Below are positions 36,857-48,599 of a DNA stretch of 64,000 nt, one piece after another. Each line of letters begins with the position of its first letter. Position 1 is the stretch's first letter. The notes under the pieces were generated by a model that did not search any database, had not been told where the DNA came from, and saw nothing but the letters and a program-made list of their open reading frames with translations. This DNA is from Baylisascaris procyonis (taxonomy: Eukaryota; Nematoda; Chromadorea; Rhabditida; Ascarididae): assembly GCA_037389465.1 (NCBI GenBank), contig JAZARR010000214.1:5766001-5830000 (forward strand), written 5' to 3'. Made by a program: the position numbers and the translations under genes.

Positions 36857-37152
36857 ATGAACAGACGCGCAGTGCAAAGATCTGCTGTATGGGATAATTG
36901 GTGTTCTTTTGAGGAAGTGCAGCAAATACTGGTGCCTTATACCACGAGAATATGCGGCTTTAGTCGAATTCAACAACGGCTCTAAGTGATACTTTCAACG
37001 AGAGGCAATCCACATGGAAAGGTCCAAACGATGGAAGACGGCGGATACATGAGAGAGGGATAGACCTGTCGATTGGAAGAAAATGTCTTTCATTTGGGAG
37101 CATTCAACCAGAAAATGAAAATGAAGAAAAAAATCGAGTCATTTTCATATAA
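36857..37152 (+). CDS. Two overlapping polar frames, perhaps one gene
   Basis: Frame 1 starts at ATG 36,857 (MNRRAVQRSAVWDNWCSFEE, ending GFSRIQQRL) and stops at TAA 36,983-36,985. Frame 2, offset, opens after a TTTAG at 36,963 and runs 62 codons to TAA 37,150-37,152 (SNSTTALSDTFNERQSTWKG, then GIDLSIGRKCLSFGSIQPEN). Both are hydrophilic and protein-like and overlap by about 22 nt. Joining them needs either a 32-nt intron (GTG...TTTAG), which is too short, or a frame shift. Frame 2 may be an independent terminal exon with frame 1 fortuitous. No domain recognised. Confidence 0.33.
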
Positions 37153-38406
37153 AGGAGATCATGTTGCTTCACATCACGCCAAGTCACAAACCAACACGAC
37201 TATGCGGCTAACGGTGAATACAAGAAATAAAAACAAAATACACATTTATATTTCAATTGATTGCATCATATAAAGGCAATGATTCGCTTTTACGATATGA
37301 TGATTCCATAATTTTGAGATCAATTTTCTTGAATAGAGGAGCGTAAATATGTTGTCATCACAACTTCGTAAATAGATATTCACATGAGCACATAACAAAG
37401 CAATATTTTTAGAACGAACTGCAAATAAGCTTCAAATTGCTCTGGCACAGTTATAATGATGTCGCTCGCATATTCAATTTAAGAAATCTTCCTATAGAGA
37501 AAAAAATTAAAGTTTTCTAAGTGAAATTTCACTAATATGAGAAAATTTTTGGATAGAACGGAAAATTCATCTCGAAGTCTTAATAGTACGAAAAGCATAA
37601 ACTAATTTTTCAAATGTTATTATTACAACTCAATCAGTAGTATTTCAATAATCGATTAAAATCAGTTCAAATTTGTGCATTCAACACAACATTCCCCTAT
37701 TAGCCGACTGATTTTCTATGGTAAATGTCGTAACAATTGTCGTAAAATCTAAATCTAAACTCCGTTGTGTCTCAATAAAAAAAAAGCTAAATTTTCTTTC
37801 TCGTAAAACAGTCAACATTACATTTGATTAAAAACTTGATTCTCTTTGATTCTATATGGATAGAGGCTGTAATATGATGACCATCTCATGCATTTTTTTT
37901 TCATTCTATGAGTTATGATAAATGAAATTGAAGAGATACTGGATAGCATAAGAAATCTGTGGGAAGTTTTTCTATAGTAAGCCTCAATTCTAGCGCATCG
38001 GATTTTTGAACTGCAGCCTAGCTTTAACTTCAATTTCAATCACAGTTATTGAAAACTTTAATCGATTTATTATGCATTTATTGCATTTATTGTGCTCTTT
38101 TATGGTATATTTCTGCAAGAAAATATTGGAAATGAACCGGAATTGAACACAATTGATCATTGTTCATTTAAATATATCCTCACGTTGCAATTTTTGATAG
38201 TTCGCGTTCGTAATGTTATAGGATATGTTCTCGGCTCTTGTATATTATTTGATTTGATGGGAATGCCAACGAATACGCACTTCTCTTAGAATCTGACGAT
38301 TAGAACGATTGACAATGCGCACAGAAATTTCTCGAGGTTTTTTTTTCAAGCCATAAACCGAAAGCTTCGCATCTCTAAGGTTCCTCATCAAAAATGGAAA
38401 AATTAT
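37153..38406. other. Mostly non-coding interval
   Basis: A minus-strand frame (38,039-37,818) is basic and protein-like but lacks a start. A plus-strand ATG at 38,071 gives a signal-like MHLLHLLCSFM followed by a donor-like GTATAT, with no partner exon found. Confidence 0.3.
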
Positions 38407-38559
38407 TTACGCAAACATATCTTGTCGTTGTTGCTGAGGATGACGTTGGCACTCTCGAGTCTCGTGCGAGTCTCGAGCAGCTCTGATCACGAGCTTAAAC
38501 CTCAGGAAGTTTGAAGATATTTTTTGGAATTGCACCGAAGTTTGAGGTGCTCCGATGCT
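38407..38559 (-). CDS. Terminal exon, Gln/Arg-rich, 50 aa
   Basis: An acceptor with a pyrimidine tract (GCTCTTCTATGATTAG) precedes 38,559. The phase-0 frame reads SIGAPQTSVQFQKISSNFLR, then FKLVIRAARDSHETRECQRH and PQQQRQDMFA, followed by TAA. The DNA is GC-richer than the flanks and contains a near-palindromic CTCGAGTCTCG/CGAGTCTCGAG. The plus strand also has an ATG frame here (MEKLFTQTYLVVVAEDDVGT, 30 codons), so strand is not certain. It could follow the exon at 38,806-39,219 on the same strand. Function unknown. Confidence 0.38.
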   Translation of the reverse strand, partial: SIGAPQTSVQFQKISSNFLRFKLVIRAARDSHETRECQRHPQQQRQDMFA

Positions 38560-38805
38560 CTAATCATAGAAGAGCAAAAACTGTCATCTTTCTTTTTTTG
38601 CTAATAAACTTTGCTGCTACTAGTATGATGATAATCAGATGAGCAGTATACAAAAACACATATTATGCTACCTTTTGTTGGCATGTTTCTACAGTTTTTT
38701 TTTTTTTTGCTGAGTCATTCAGCTAAACTTGTTATGGATCGGAACTCGCCTGTTTGGATCGTAGTCAGTCACAAAGTTTGCAGACATTTGTCTGTTTATA
38801 ACTCG

Positions 38806-39219
38806 TTATGGAACTAATAAATCACTCTGAACGTCGATGAAAATAGTTAGCTTGCAGTGTATATTATAATCATCAATTTTTATAACTTCATCTTTAATAG
38901 TTTCCTGCTTCAAACTACTGAACAGACAAATTGACATAAAATATATGCATATAAGCACGACGTCGAAATGATATATGTGCCTTGTGAACGGCATAGTGCA
39001 AAAGAGCATAAAACAGTAAGAAAGACAATTCAGCTGGAGGCAAATAGGATTATTAACGACATGAAAACCGATAGTGACAGCTGTTTCGTTTCGATGAGGA
39101 ACACGCATTTCTATAATGAGAACATTCCATGATGAAGTATTAGAGGGCACGTTAATTAACTCAACACGAAATTGGCATGATAAGAGAAATATTCGAAAGA
39201 AAAAAATTTCTAATTTCCG
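38806..39219 (-). CDS. Long open exon, 137 codons, extracellular/membrane-like
   Basis: Begins after a strong acceptor (TTGTTTTGCAG) and stays open for 137 codons, among the longest open stretches in the window. The first part is balanced and could be a beta-rich extracellular segment (FRVELINVPSNTSSWNVLII and NETAVTIGFHVVNNP), with N-glycosylation sequons NTS and NET. The middle is hydrophobic with cysteines (LNCLSYCFMLFC), and the end is polar. Several GT sites could be the donor, and the coding part may end earlier than 38,806. No start codon: it is an internal or terminal exon. Family not recognised. Confidence 0.4.
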   Translation of the reverse strand, partial: RKLEIFFFRIFLLSCQFRVELINVPSNTSSWNVLIIEMRVPHRNETAVTIGFHVVNNPICLQLNCLSYCFMLFCTMPFTRHIYHFDVVLICIYFMSICLFSSLKQETIKDEVIKIDDYNIHCKLTIFIDVQSDLLVP

Positions 39220-39806
39220 CTGCAAAACAATTCAAGTATAACGATAGAGAAATTGTTTGCAAAAAAAAAAAAAATTGTGCATATTCATAAAATTGAATTC
39301 ATAACAATAAAAATTTTATGAAACTTATAGAATATTTACGCAAAATTACACGCAGCAATCGATTGAAATCGCTTCATTTCATCGTAAAACTCTCCCATCT
39401 CTTCTTTAGAAAATTTTCACAAATTTTGTTTTTCAAATAGCTATGCGAAGCAATGGAATTGACGTGTGGATATATGGATGAGTTCACATTTTATCGTTGA
39501 ATCCAACATTTATTGTTTTATCGTTATCGCAAACGTTATTATACTATCTTCTCAACAAAAATTCTGTTGGTATTTCCATAGAATTTCCACGATCATAAAA
39601 GCTCACCTCCCCCACCTCTCTAAGTCAGTAGAATTAATCATTCCATTTGGAAGTAGCCTTGCTAAGCTAATGCTTCTCTAAAACTAGCGAGAGTGTGAAA
39701 TAATTACCGTTTATGTGATTACTATGAAAATGTCGCTTCCACAAAAGATTTTAATATTGATGAGTAAATGAATTCAAGAGCGTAAAGACATCATTTTCTG
39801 CTCCAG

Positions 39807-39887
39807 TTCTATTGCCCGATCGGTTGCAAACGCCCCGACATATACGGACTTTTAAGCAGCCAAAAAGTCTTTAATCCTATTATCTAA
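39807..39887 (+). CDS. Candidate cysteine-containing exon
   Basis: A strong plus-strand acceptor (ATTTTCTGCTCCAG) is followed by FYCPIGCKRPDIYGLLSSQK and VFNPII, then TAA. CPxGC...YG recalls short cysteine loops of extracellular domains such as LCCL, but it is too short to assign. The opposite strand is also open here, so I hold it loosely. Confidence 0.22.
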   Translation, partial: FYCPIGCKRPDIYGLLSSQKVFNPII

Positions 39888-39996
39888 TAGATAAATGTGG
39901 GAGTTTTTATGGATGATAATTCTATAACCTAGATTTGAATTAGCTTCGCATTCGGTGAATTCAAACCTTAATAGCTAAAGAAGTAAGAGCTGCTAA

Positions 39997-40146
39997 ATAG
40001 AGAGACAGATACGCACAGACTCGACGTTGCTTGAATACCATTCAAAAATAAAAAGCTATAAAATTGCGCAGATAGAGGGTGGCATTAGTGACAAGATTAT
40101 AGATGCTATAAAGCGGAAATACAAGACACAAATCTTAGAACGATAG
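39997..40146 (+). CDS. Open exon-like frame, 49 codons
   Basis: The plus-strand frame reads IERQIRTDSTLLEYHSKIKS then YKIAQIEGGISDKIIDAIKR and KYKTQILER, followed by TAG. Hydrophilic and helix-forming, with little low complexity. No ATG; it would need an acceptor near 40,000 (GCTAAATAG, weak). Unknown function. Confidence 0.3.
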   Translation: MERQIRTDSTLLEYHSKIKSYKIAQIEGGISDKIIDAIKRKYKTQILER

Positions 40147-42165
40147 AATTGCTAGTGGTTGAATGAATGATTGAAGGATTGAGGCGATAACATTAGTGTG
40201 CGATCGACTCAAATCGTTTCTATTCGGCGGATGCTGCATTGCGCGTAATGCCGAAACGGCCAATTAACTCGAGCAATCGAGTTGACGGCTTAGTTGTGGT
40301 GGCTATTGTTTGCAACGAAGGCAAACAATTGTGATGCATTTTTTTTTTTTTGTTGTGCAGCCCTCTGATGAACACATGAGATTCCAACAACAATTCCTCT
40401 CCCCCTATCCCATATATGCTTGTTATTGCTGTTGAAAGTTATTTCTGCTATACTAAACAATTTTAGTTAAATATACAAATAATTCAACTCAAAAACAATT
40501 CAAAATTCAATCGTTCATAATGCAAATCCGCATTCGTATATGAATATTGCCTTTATATGATATGCAATAGCGCTTCTTTTGTTGCAAAAGTCATAAAAAA
40601 TAATTTGCGTGACTTCAATGCGCCTTAAAAATATCGTCTTCGAGGAAAATATCGCTGTTCTTTGAATAGGAAATTCGCCTACTTCTTCTTCATTAATTTT
40701 ATCAGAGAATTTTTTTAATCGTTTTCAAGAGATCGTTGCCTACTTAGAAATGGGTCTGCAATTACTCATAAATTTCGACAAAATAGTCGTCTGATTAAAA
40801 AGAATTTTACATTGAAGAGGAATTTTCTAATTTTTTAACTCTTAAGAGAGAGCGCAATATGCGAGTGGTTTCATTCACAATGACCTCCTTATTGAAATGC
40901 ATACGGTATTCGTTTCAAATGAGAGGCACGCCAAATTGAGAGTAAATGAGAGGGACCATAAGTTTTCGATATTCACATTCTTTATCCACCCGACAGCTCA
41001 CATTCAATTCGCTAAATACTGCAAAAGCATGAAAAATTACATAATTCTAAAAATAACGTAATAATGAGAAATTTTTAGATCAGAAAAGAAACACAAAATA
41101 AATTCGTTTAGAAAAATTGAATTACCATTTTTGAAAATTCTAAGGAAAAAAAGAAATTAATGGAAGAAAAAACTTTGTAAAACAGTTATATAATGAATTT
41201 GTGAAGCAATTTTTTTTTCCTATCACGATCATTAAGCCATAACGATAGTTGAGCAATAATAGCAAATAGATTAAGCGTCAACATGGACACATAACAAACA
41301 CTATATTTGACAATCAACTGTGGTTGATGAAGAGATATTTCAAATTTAGCCTCTTAAAACAATTTCAGTGAGCTTCCCACCTCTTTTCCGTCTCCATCAC
41401 TATCACTTCTCTATGCTGGATTAATTTCCTCCAACTTTTCGGGAGTAAAAAAATCCCTTCCACGAGCGATAATTTGCCTCTTTGTGTGATTGCCGTCTCA
41501 TTTTCGAGACAACCAAAAAATGGATTTTATTCACATGTATGAAACGTCATATATTGCTGTGATGGCTAGCGCAAAGTACGAAAAAGATTGAGATCAGAAA
41601 GAATCTTTTTTTTTTTAGAAAAATATTTTATGCAGAAATCAAGTGGAATCTAGACTACAATAGGGGTTTGCTTGAGGTGATATTACATTTCCTAGCTGAG
41701 TGAGGCAAAAAGCGGTTGAAAATGTTTTTTTTCAGTAAAACTCGAGTGCAGATTGCAACGTCTTCTTGCAAAAGGATTGCTGAATACTGTAATTCACAAT
41801 GTGAATCTAAACAAAAACCCATCTAAATGTGAAAAAATTTTTCATGTCAGTGCAAGATTAGATGCATCAAAATTAGCATAGATCATTAGATGTCAAAATA
41901 GTGGAGAAAAGTGCTATAAGGGCTTTATGCATGATATGTGTATTTGCAGCTGCGCTAATCGAATGAGATATTCGATGTATTACGAATTCATAATGTGAAA
42001 GGCACAGCGATCTATTCAAATATTTGCTGATTCAGCTGCTCATACGAATGTTATATGGAATGTGCCTTTTTCTAGTCGAACAGATGTGAGGTGAAAATCC
42101 TACTTACTGCAGAAAGGATTAAAATTTCATTTATATTTAAGGATCTTTAAGGCTTTTCGTTATTG
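40147..42165. other. Non-coding interval
   Basis: No gene supported; AT-rich with T-runs at 40,340 and 41,608. Confidence 0.45.
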
Positions 42166-42369
42166 ATGAATCAAAAAGTTGATCAAAACGTGCATTCAAA
42201 GTCTTTCTTACGGCCATTGCAGCGACGAACCTTGAAAATTCCAACTTTAATGAATCAATCTGAAGCAAATGGAGCAATAGATATATACACATATATCAGA
42301 TACGGCAAGGGATTAATATATTTTATAGATAGAAATTCGAAAAACATAGCGATCTATAAATTGAGTTAG
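42166..42369 (+). CDS. Small open reading frame, 67 aa
   Basis: ATG-initiated: MNQKVDQNVHSKSFLRPLQR, then RTLKIPTLMNQSEANGAIDI and a Tyr/Ile-rich end (GKGLIYFIDRNSKNIAIYKL). Balanced, protein-like composition. Its stop overlaps the 3' end of the minus-strand candidate at 42,366-42,532. Could be a single-exon gene; no domain recognised. Confidence 0.33.
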   Translation: MNQKVDQNVHSKSFLRPLQRRTLKIPTLMNQSEANGAIDIYTYIRYGKGLIYFIDRNSKNIAIYKLS

Positions 42370-42532
42370 CAATTCGCAACGCAAATAAATAGCAGAAAGA
42401 AACGGCGATTTTTGCATATATTCCCTGGACAGCAATTTCCTATGGCCACCGAATGGATTGTGTTGCAATAAACAAAAGCGCAATAAATAAGGGTTGAATA
42501 GGCTAAACGGGTGAAACGCTCAACAGCTATGC
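42366..42532 (-). CDS. Candidate exon, membrane-like with cysteines
   Basis: A very good acceptor (CAACTCTTCCCTTCAG) precedes 42,532. The open frame reads GIAVERFTRLAYSTLIYCAF then IGNCCPGNICKNRRFF and a hydrophobic end, stopping at 42,366. The hydrophobic helix with flanking basic residues suggests a transmembrane segment, possibly of a multi-pass receptor. No donor was identified. Confidence 0.32.
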
Positions 42533-43010
42533 CTGAAGGGAAGAGTTGGTAATTCTTTTTAGATGTCGCCGATTTCGATGATTGTGAGACAGAATACAGC
42601 AAACTAAATGCTTATAATGGCCAGATCGTCGTTTTCACTGGCTAATCAAAGCTGTGATGCAAAAAAAAGATAAATAGATGACATTTTAAACGTGTGGTAG
42701 AAAAAAAAGGCATCTAGTTCGAATTATTTTTTTTTAATAAAAAAAAACTTGAGGAAAGCGCAGCAAAGTTTTGTAAAAAAACAAATTAAAATTTGAGTGA
42801 ACGCTTTCCTCTAGCTTGGTAGTGACGCCTATTCGGAAGATAAGAATGGTTGCTGAAGAACAACATAATAAACGCAAATACAAAGATTTTTACTAGACGT
42901 TTTGGTCTCATACATCATCATCAGGTTTGAAATACAAAGGAAAATTGGTTCATTTGGAGGGGTATAGACATTCGGTGAAAAAGAATTTTTGTGAATTAAG
43001 TATAGAAATA

Positions 43011-43180
<170 letters not shown>

Positions 43181-43690
43181 ATGGTATGGAATGGTAGATG
43201 CGTTGAGCTGCGGCCGATGAGAATTGCTGTTGATTATGGTAGATGGGAGCAATGTGAAGCCACTTCACAGAATCACCTAAGTGCGAAATAATCGACGCAA
43301 ATCGAAACAAGCAATAAACACATTTGGCAGAGCATTGATGGCTTCATTTCGTTCGTAAATCTAGTCACCATCATGCAAAAAAACGCTCATATTCACTGAT
43401 TTCATGGCCATATAGCCATATTGATATCGAAACGCGTTCCACTTGCCAAAATGGGACAAACAATGAAGTATTTATAAGCTCGAATATTGTATGCGAACGC
43501 ACCGATTCGTTCTAGATGGAAATACCAAGCGGTTCAATAAATGCTCGAATAACAGTTCTAGTTGTATAAAAGTAACTACAATCAAGAACGTTGATTAAAA
43601 AATCATTATTCAGGCAGAGTGTTGATCGAATCGCCGCTTAGGCGTTATTCTGCGATGGGATCCAGAACTCCGTTCGTGGTATCAAGGATC

Positions 43691-43693
<3 letters not shown>

Positions 43694-43754
<61 letters not shown>
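43694..43754. repeat. TA microsatellite, 61 bp
   Basis: Uninterrupted AT dinucleotides between GGATCCTC and GCTCATC. Confidence 0.95.
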
Positions 43755-43755
<1 letters not shown>

Positions 43756-44035
43756 CTCATCTTCTCGCAAATGTTCCATTTCTAATTCTTAATTCATAGA
43801 AAAATTTCATGCGTGAAACATGCTAAATGAGTTCTAAACGGCGCTATTTGCTTCATTCTATTAATTCTGACTCATATTAGAGAGTCACTGCTAAAAGGAA
43901 GAGAATCTATTGTAACTTATAAAAGGACGAATGAAATAATGCTCTACGATGCTCGTCATTCTAATCATCCGATAGTCAAATATGACTTCGATGGTATTTT
44001 CAAAGAGATTTCGAGAATTGTTTTTTTACTGCTGA

Positions 44036-44239
44036 ATGGATGAAATCGTAAGATTTCGCAGCCAAGATATCAGACTTCCAGTGGGCAAGCTAGAATTTTT
44101 TGAAATATTCAAAAACAGAAAAAAAAAATCTTATTTTGCGCTAACATATTTTCATCTTTCCTTTACCAAATATAAACGAAAAAAAATGAGAGCCAGCAAC
44201 TATATAGATTTTCTAACTAATAGATTCGGTCAGCTATGA
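44036..44239 (+). CDS. Small open reading frame, 67 aa, Lys-rich
   Basis: An ATG-initiated frame (MDEIVRFRSQDIRLPVGKLE, then basic, ending FLTNRFGQL). A consensus-like donor (ATC|GTAAGA) occurs after only four codons, so the real product could be MDEI spliced onto later exons such as those at 44,605-44,851. Confidence 0.25.
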   Translation: MDEIVRFRSQDIRLPVGKLEFFEIFKNRKKKSYFALTYFHLSFTKYKRKKMRASNYIDFLTNRFGQL

Positions 44240-44604
44240 GACGTCAAAAGGTTCGCAAGATCAAAAATAATAAAGAAAACGTCAACACTTATAGAAATTT
44301 TCCTTACATTATAGTGTTAAATAACCATAATATTATATGCATTGCATGTTTGTTTTTTTTTTTGGTTCTCGCATCACTTCACACAGCAACAAGATTTTCA
44401 CAATTTGTTAGATGAAAAGAAATATCGAAACGAACACTTTATGCGATCCAATCAGATGTTATGTCACTTCACTAGGAATTTTATTGATGAGAAAGACGTA
44501 ACTTAACCGAGTTGAACTTATTCATCTATTTTTCGCCCATCTCGGGTTCCCACTTTCCCAAGAATGCATTAGTGCATAGATCTATATGAAGAAATTCTTC
44601 ACAG

Positions 44605-44851
44605 TGGAAGTTTCGTTCTTCCATCCCAATGCTCATTATACCGATTGGCAAGAGGTGACGATCACCGAATTTTGCAAAAGCGATGACGATCATCACCTAG
44701 TTCCATCGTTATGTGACTTTTCCAAATTATTCAACCACTTTTTCTCTTAGCGGATTATAGACCAGAGGGCATAAAACATAATATCTTGCATAATCCGGCT
44801 GTGGAAATTTTCTTTGAAAAAGCAACTGATAAAAGATTACAGCATTTTTAG
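44605..44851 (+). CDS. 3' end of a gene, two phase-matched exons
   Basis: Exon 1 (44,605-44,654; acceptor TTCTTCACAG, donor GAG|GTGACG) codes GSFVLPSQCSLYRLAR. A 96-nt intron ends TTTTTCTCTTAG. Exon 2 (44,751-44,851) joins in phase 1 (creating Ala) and codes DYRPEGIKHNILHNPAVEIF then FEKATDKRLQHF and TAG. A 28-nt exon at about 44,476-44,503 (ILLMRKT) would join upstream in phase 2. The product end is polar and basic; no membrane or known motif is seen. Confidence 0.55.
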
Positions 44852-44895
44852 TTGTTAGCGCTATGAAATAAATCTGTGACATCCGATATCCGCAG

Positions 44896-45106
44896 AAACA
44901 CAAACATTCCTGGAATTAAAAAATTTTTTGATATAGGAAGAATGGGAAGAAGAAGCGATGAGAAGAGGATATGCTTAGAAAGAAAGGCATTTTTTTGGAA
45001 ACAACAATCACTAATCAAGGAATTACGGCGGAGCGAGCCAAGGAAACAAAAAAAAAACAAAATTGCAAATCTGCAGCCTTTTTTTTATAATTTCACCACA
45101 AAATGA
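44896..45106 (+). CDS. Candidate basic terminal exon
   Basis: After an acceptor (GATATCCGCAG) the frame reads NTNIPGIKKFFDIGRMGRRS, then a Lys/Arg/Glu-rich stretch (KELRRSEPRKQKKNK) and ends FFYNFTTK TGA. It lies 45 nt after the stop of the preceding gene on the same strand. A-richness inflates lysine, so it could be fortuitous. Confidence 0.28.
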
Positions 45107-45520
45107 GGCAAATCCAAATGAGCACACAAACGTAAATACACAATTCGTTTCTTTCTTTTGAAACGTCTCTATGCAATAAACTCAAAATCGCCTCATGTTG
45201 AGAAGATTTCTTTGCAAATTTATACGTATATAGCCATTTATGTGCACCTATTTTAATTCTCAAAACATATTCACAACTTCACATCGAAAATATTGTTGGA
45301 ATTCATTGATTCCTCAATGAACTATATACATCCAAACTCAACGCATTAGCCTATCGCAGATTAGCGACCAGCTAAGGTAACCCCTTAATTGATGATCCGC
45401 AACCGTTTAGTTGATACTGAAGCAATCGCATACGATTAGATTATTGCCGGACCAACCCCTCAGAAATCTCAAAATTTTCCCTCATCGTTTTCAGAGAGCT
45501 GGGATTTTTCTTCATCGGAG

Positions 45521-45742
45521 CTAAGCCCTTGTTGAAACGAACGTATTCCATCCGCGCTTATTCGTATAGCGAATGGGTTTGAAGCTAGACAACAAAACAA
45601 ATATTCTTTCGTTATCTGCTTGGCGTGAAGCTAACGTTTGCATTAGCAAATGCCTACGTGGCCGCCGCAATGTTCTTCTCAATAAGCGTTTTGATAATTG
45701 AGAAATTGATCTATTAGTTTTGTTTTTCAATATTGAATGCAA
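45521..45742 (-). CDS. Arg-rich open exon, 73 codons
   Basis: The minus-strand frame contains SISQLSKRLLRRTLRRPRRH then LLMQTLASRQADNERIFVLL and ends RGWNTFVSTRA, TAG. The RRTLRRPRR stretch could be a nuclear-localisation or RNA-binding segment (inference). No ATG at the start; a weak TAATAG acceptor lies inside. GC-richer than its flanks. Confidence 0.35.
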   Translation of the reverse strand: MHSILKNKTNRSISQLSKRLLRRTLRRPRRHLLMQTLASRQADNERIFVLLSSFKPIRYTNKRGWNTFVSTRA

Positions 45743-45777
45743 ATTTTGTGCACTATCTTATGAATAAAATTGCAGAA

Positions 45778-45927
45778 ATGAAAATATATAAAATATGAAT
45801 ATATGTAAATATATAAAATATATTTGAATTGATATAATTTAAAATATGTAAAATATATGTAATTCTTTGAGAATACGTAAAAATATGTAAAAACATAAGA
45901 AATATGTGAAAAAAATATTTTACATAT
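45778..45927. repeat. Degenerate AAAATATGTA repeat
   Basis: Irregular tandem AAAATATGTAAATATA words over 150 bp; no exact unit. Confidence 0.6.
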
Positions 45928-46695
45928 GAATTCTTTCTACAGATTGAGATAAGAGAATAAACACAGATATGATAAAGGAAAAATGAAGGTTGAATAAAAA
46001 ATGGAATAAGAACAACATTTTCAAAGAGATCGTATGTGTAGAAGTTTTCTCATCAGCCGATAAAACAAAAATTTAATTTATTGCTTCCTCAAATAGTCTC
46101 TAAAGAATTTTTTTTTTAAATTGAAAATCATAGAAAGCCGATAATACTCAACGACTGCATATCACAGATTCAAGAATTATGGATCAATCAGCTCAAATTC
46201 AGTAGATAGAAAAGAATATCGGTTTCATCGGAAAATTTCTCTCATTCGAGGATGTAATCAAAAAAGAACAAATGCTTTTTGCATTCTAAATGTCAACTGG
46301 AACGCTATGCTTGTGCACTCATTTTAGAAGTATTCTGCAAGCTATAGCATTCATAATAGAAAAAAAAATTCACATGCTATTCGACGTGAGTATGCATAAT
46401 TTTATTCTCTCGTTGAAGTGGAAACGAAACGAGTTGCCAATGTAGATTTACATATATAATTCCCTTGATAACAGATTCAAGTTCGCTTATATATCGAAAA
46501 ATTTTCGCATGCGCATTAAATGAAGGAAAATATGTCATACAAAAGTGAATGAGATAGAGAAAGAATTAAAATACAAACTCTATGGAAGTGAAATATTTTG
46601 AGAAGTAAATAAAACAAGATTGTTTATGAGTTAATTAAATAGTGCATAGAAAAAAAATTTAGCTGAAGAGAAATTTTAGAACTTTTTCAACAACT

Positions 46696-46872
46696 TTATC
46701 GATAACACTTAACTAGCAAATGCAAAATTAAACAACTTTCTTTAGCAACTCTAAAAGAAGTGAAGTTTTCTTTGTTTTTTGTTAATTGATTGTTGTTCGA
46801 GAGGATGATAGTCATTACACTATTCGCATTCGCATCACTTCTCGAAAGAAAAAAGAGAAAAAAATTTGGCAT
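46696..46872 (-). CDS. Small open reading frame, 58 aa, possible signal peptide
   Basis: ATG-initiated MPNFFLFFLSRSDANANSVM, then a polar part (NNNQLTKNKENFTSFRVAKE) and CLILHLLVKCYR, TAA. The start resembles a short secretion signal. Alternatively, only the part after TTTCTTTCGAGAAG is an exon, downstream of the exon at 47,119-47,328. Confidence 0.25.
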   Translation of the reverse strand: MPNFFLFFLSRSDANANSVMTIILSNNNQLTKNKENFTSFRVAKESCLILHLLVKCYR

Positions 46873-47079
46873 TATTAAACTTAATTGCCTTTCAATATTC
46901 ACAAATTATTTAACATGTTTGCTGCTATGCGAAGATGGATCCTCATAATGGAATCCAAACTTGACCACGCATAGGTTCATATTATTACTAAAGATGAATA
47001 ATTTCGAAAAATTTGCATCAAAATTTGCAAGAAAGGCGAAAGTGTATTTCCACTAATTTTCACACCAAAAAGGGTTAAA

Positions 47080-47081
<2 letters not shown>

Positions 47082-47117
<36 letters not shown>
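47082..47117. repeat. TA microsatellite, 36 bp
   Basis: Uninterrupted TA tract that begins at the putative donor of the minus-strand exon at 47,119-47,328, so it would be intronic. Confidence 0.9.
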
Positions 47118-47118
<1 letters not shown>

Positions 47119-47119
<1 letters not shown>

Positions 47120-47328
47120 AACATAAATATTTTGTCTAACATAAAGAGTCGGCCAGTACTATGAGACCCTATAGTTTTCCTAGCTTGTTCCAATGTTTTC
47201 TTCATGTTCATTGCTGATCGCAATGATCGATTGCTGAGTATATGCGTTGATTTCTTTGTGGAGGATATTGCGATACTGCTGTAATGTCCGCCTAACGGAG
47301 TCTTAATTGAACGCAAAAAACGATTCAT
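47119..47328 (-). CDS. First coding exon, 70 aa, basic
   Basis: Starts at ATG 47,328 and reads MNRFLRSIKTPLGGHYSSIA, ISSTKKSTHILSNRSLRSAM, NMKKTLEQARKTIGSHSTGR, LFMLDKIFMF. Rich in Ser, Lys and Arg and poor in acids, like a mitochondrial presequence or a disordered regulatory start. Donor TTT|GTATAT leads straight into the TA tract, which would otherwise be translated as Tyr/Ile repeats. Downstream exons are not certain (candidate at 46,696-46,872). Confidence 0.48.
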
Positions 47329-48599
47329 TCAATTCAATTAAATATCATATGTGTATAATCAGTTGGCTGTCAATAACGATAGACAACGATGATCAGTAAT
47401 AAACTTATCACAATATATATCCGTTGAATTTTCCATGAAATGATAGCACTTAAATGAGAAATGGATCATAGGAATGGAAAATTCAATAAGAGAGAAAAAA
47501 AAGAATACGTCGATGTTTTATGAAAAGATATTTATTCAATAGAGAATTTTAAAAACCTTTCAATTTTAATTATTTTTCTTTGTGAAATGGAAATGTTATA
47601 ATAAAGGAGACAGACGAAGGAATATAATAAGCTTATATATGCCACCAAAAAGATCACTATTCATCATAATGCCTTATCATGAAATTATGCGGCTAACGTA
47701 CGTAGGAATATAGCAACGCCGCGTTTGACGTTCGAAGAGGAAAAATTCACGCGAAATGAATTTAAAATTGACTCAACTTGCACTACGCTATTTATATATT
47801 GTGTTAAACGAAAAGCTGAAATGTCTAAACGAAACAAATAAATGCAATAAGGATGTAATAAAATTTAATACCACTCTATGCTTTGCTTTGTCATTAAATT
47901 TAATCCCTTTCAATCGTTATGTTCGCTAAACACAACGCCACCCATAGAAAATTCCAACTTTAAACGATAGAAAACCAATAAGAATCCTATAAATTTCAAT
48001 TTGGATCATCACTAAGGAGAAATTACACCTTGAAAAAATTTTCGAATATTCTTAGCACTTTATGGCAATTGTTTTACATCAAATAATATTTTAAAAAAGA
48101 TGTGATATGCAGTACATAAAACGCATTCATAAATTTAAAAATATATTTTATGACATATATTAAAAAGTATGCGCAATTGATATTTGAATGCTGCAAATGA
48201 TATAAAATAAACTAAATAAAAACTGCTATAATTTTCTGCTTATTTTTATTTGTTTTCGATGAGATTTGAGATTTCTCGAGTGAATTAAGCACAACGACCA
48301 TTGAAACGATGCAATGAAGCGTATTCAACGTTATCAATGCATCGTTGCGCATTTATCACATTACATAGAGATGTGATATGACAATACGATATACCTCAGG
48401 TTAGCGATGTTTTTCTATTCGAGAGTTTAATAGCGTAGCAGAACAATGATAGCAGCATTCAATGCCGAATAGCGAAATTAACATCATCAAGTATATAATT
48501 TTGAATAATTATTTTAAATACATAATTATTTTAAATACACTTCATTATACTTTTAAGTAAGAGATTTAAAGTACAGAAGTAGAAGTATAAAATTTTCAG
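47329..48599. other. Non-coding interval
   Basis: Upstream region of the minus-strand exon and of the plus-strand gene at 48,600. No specific element recognised. Confidence 0.4.
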
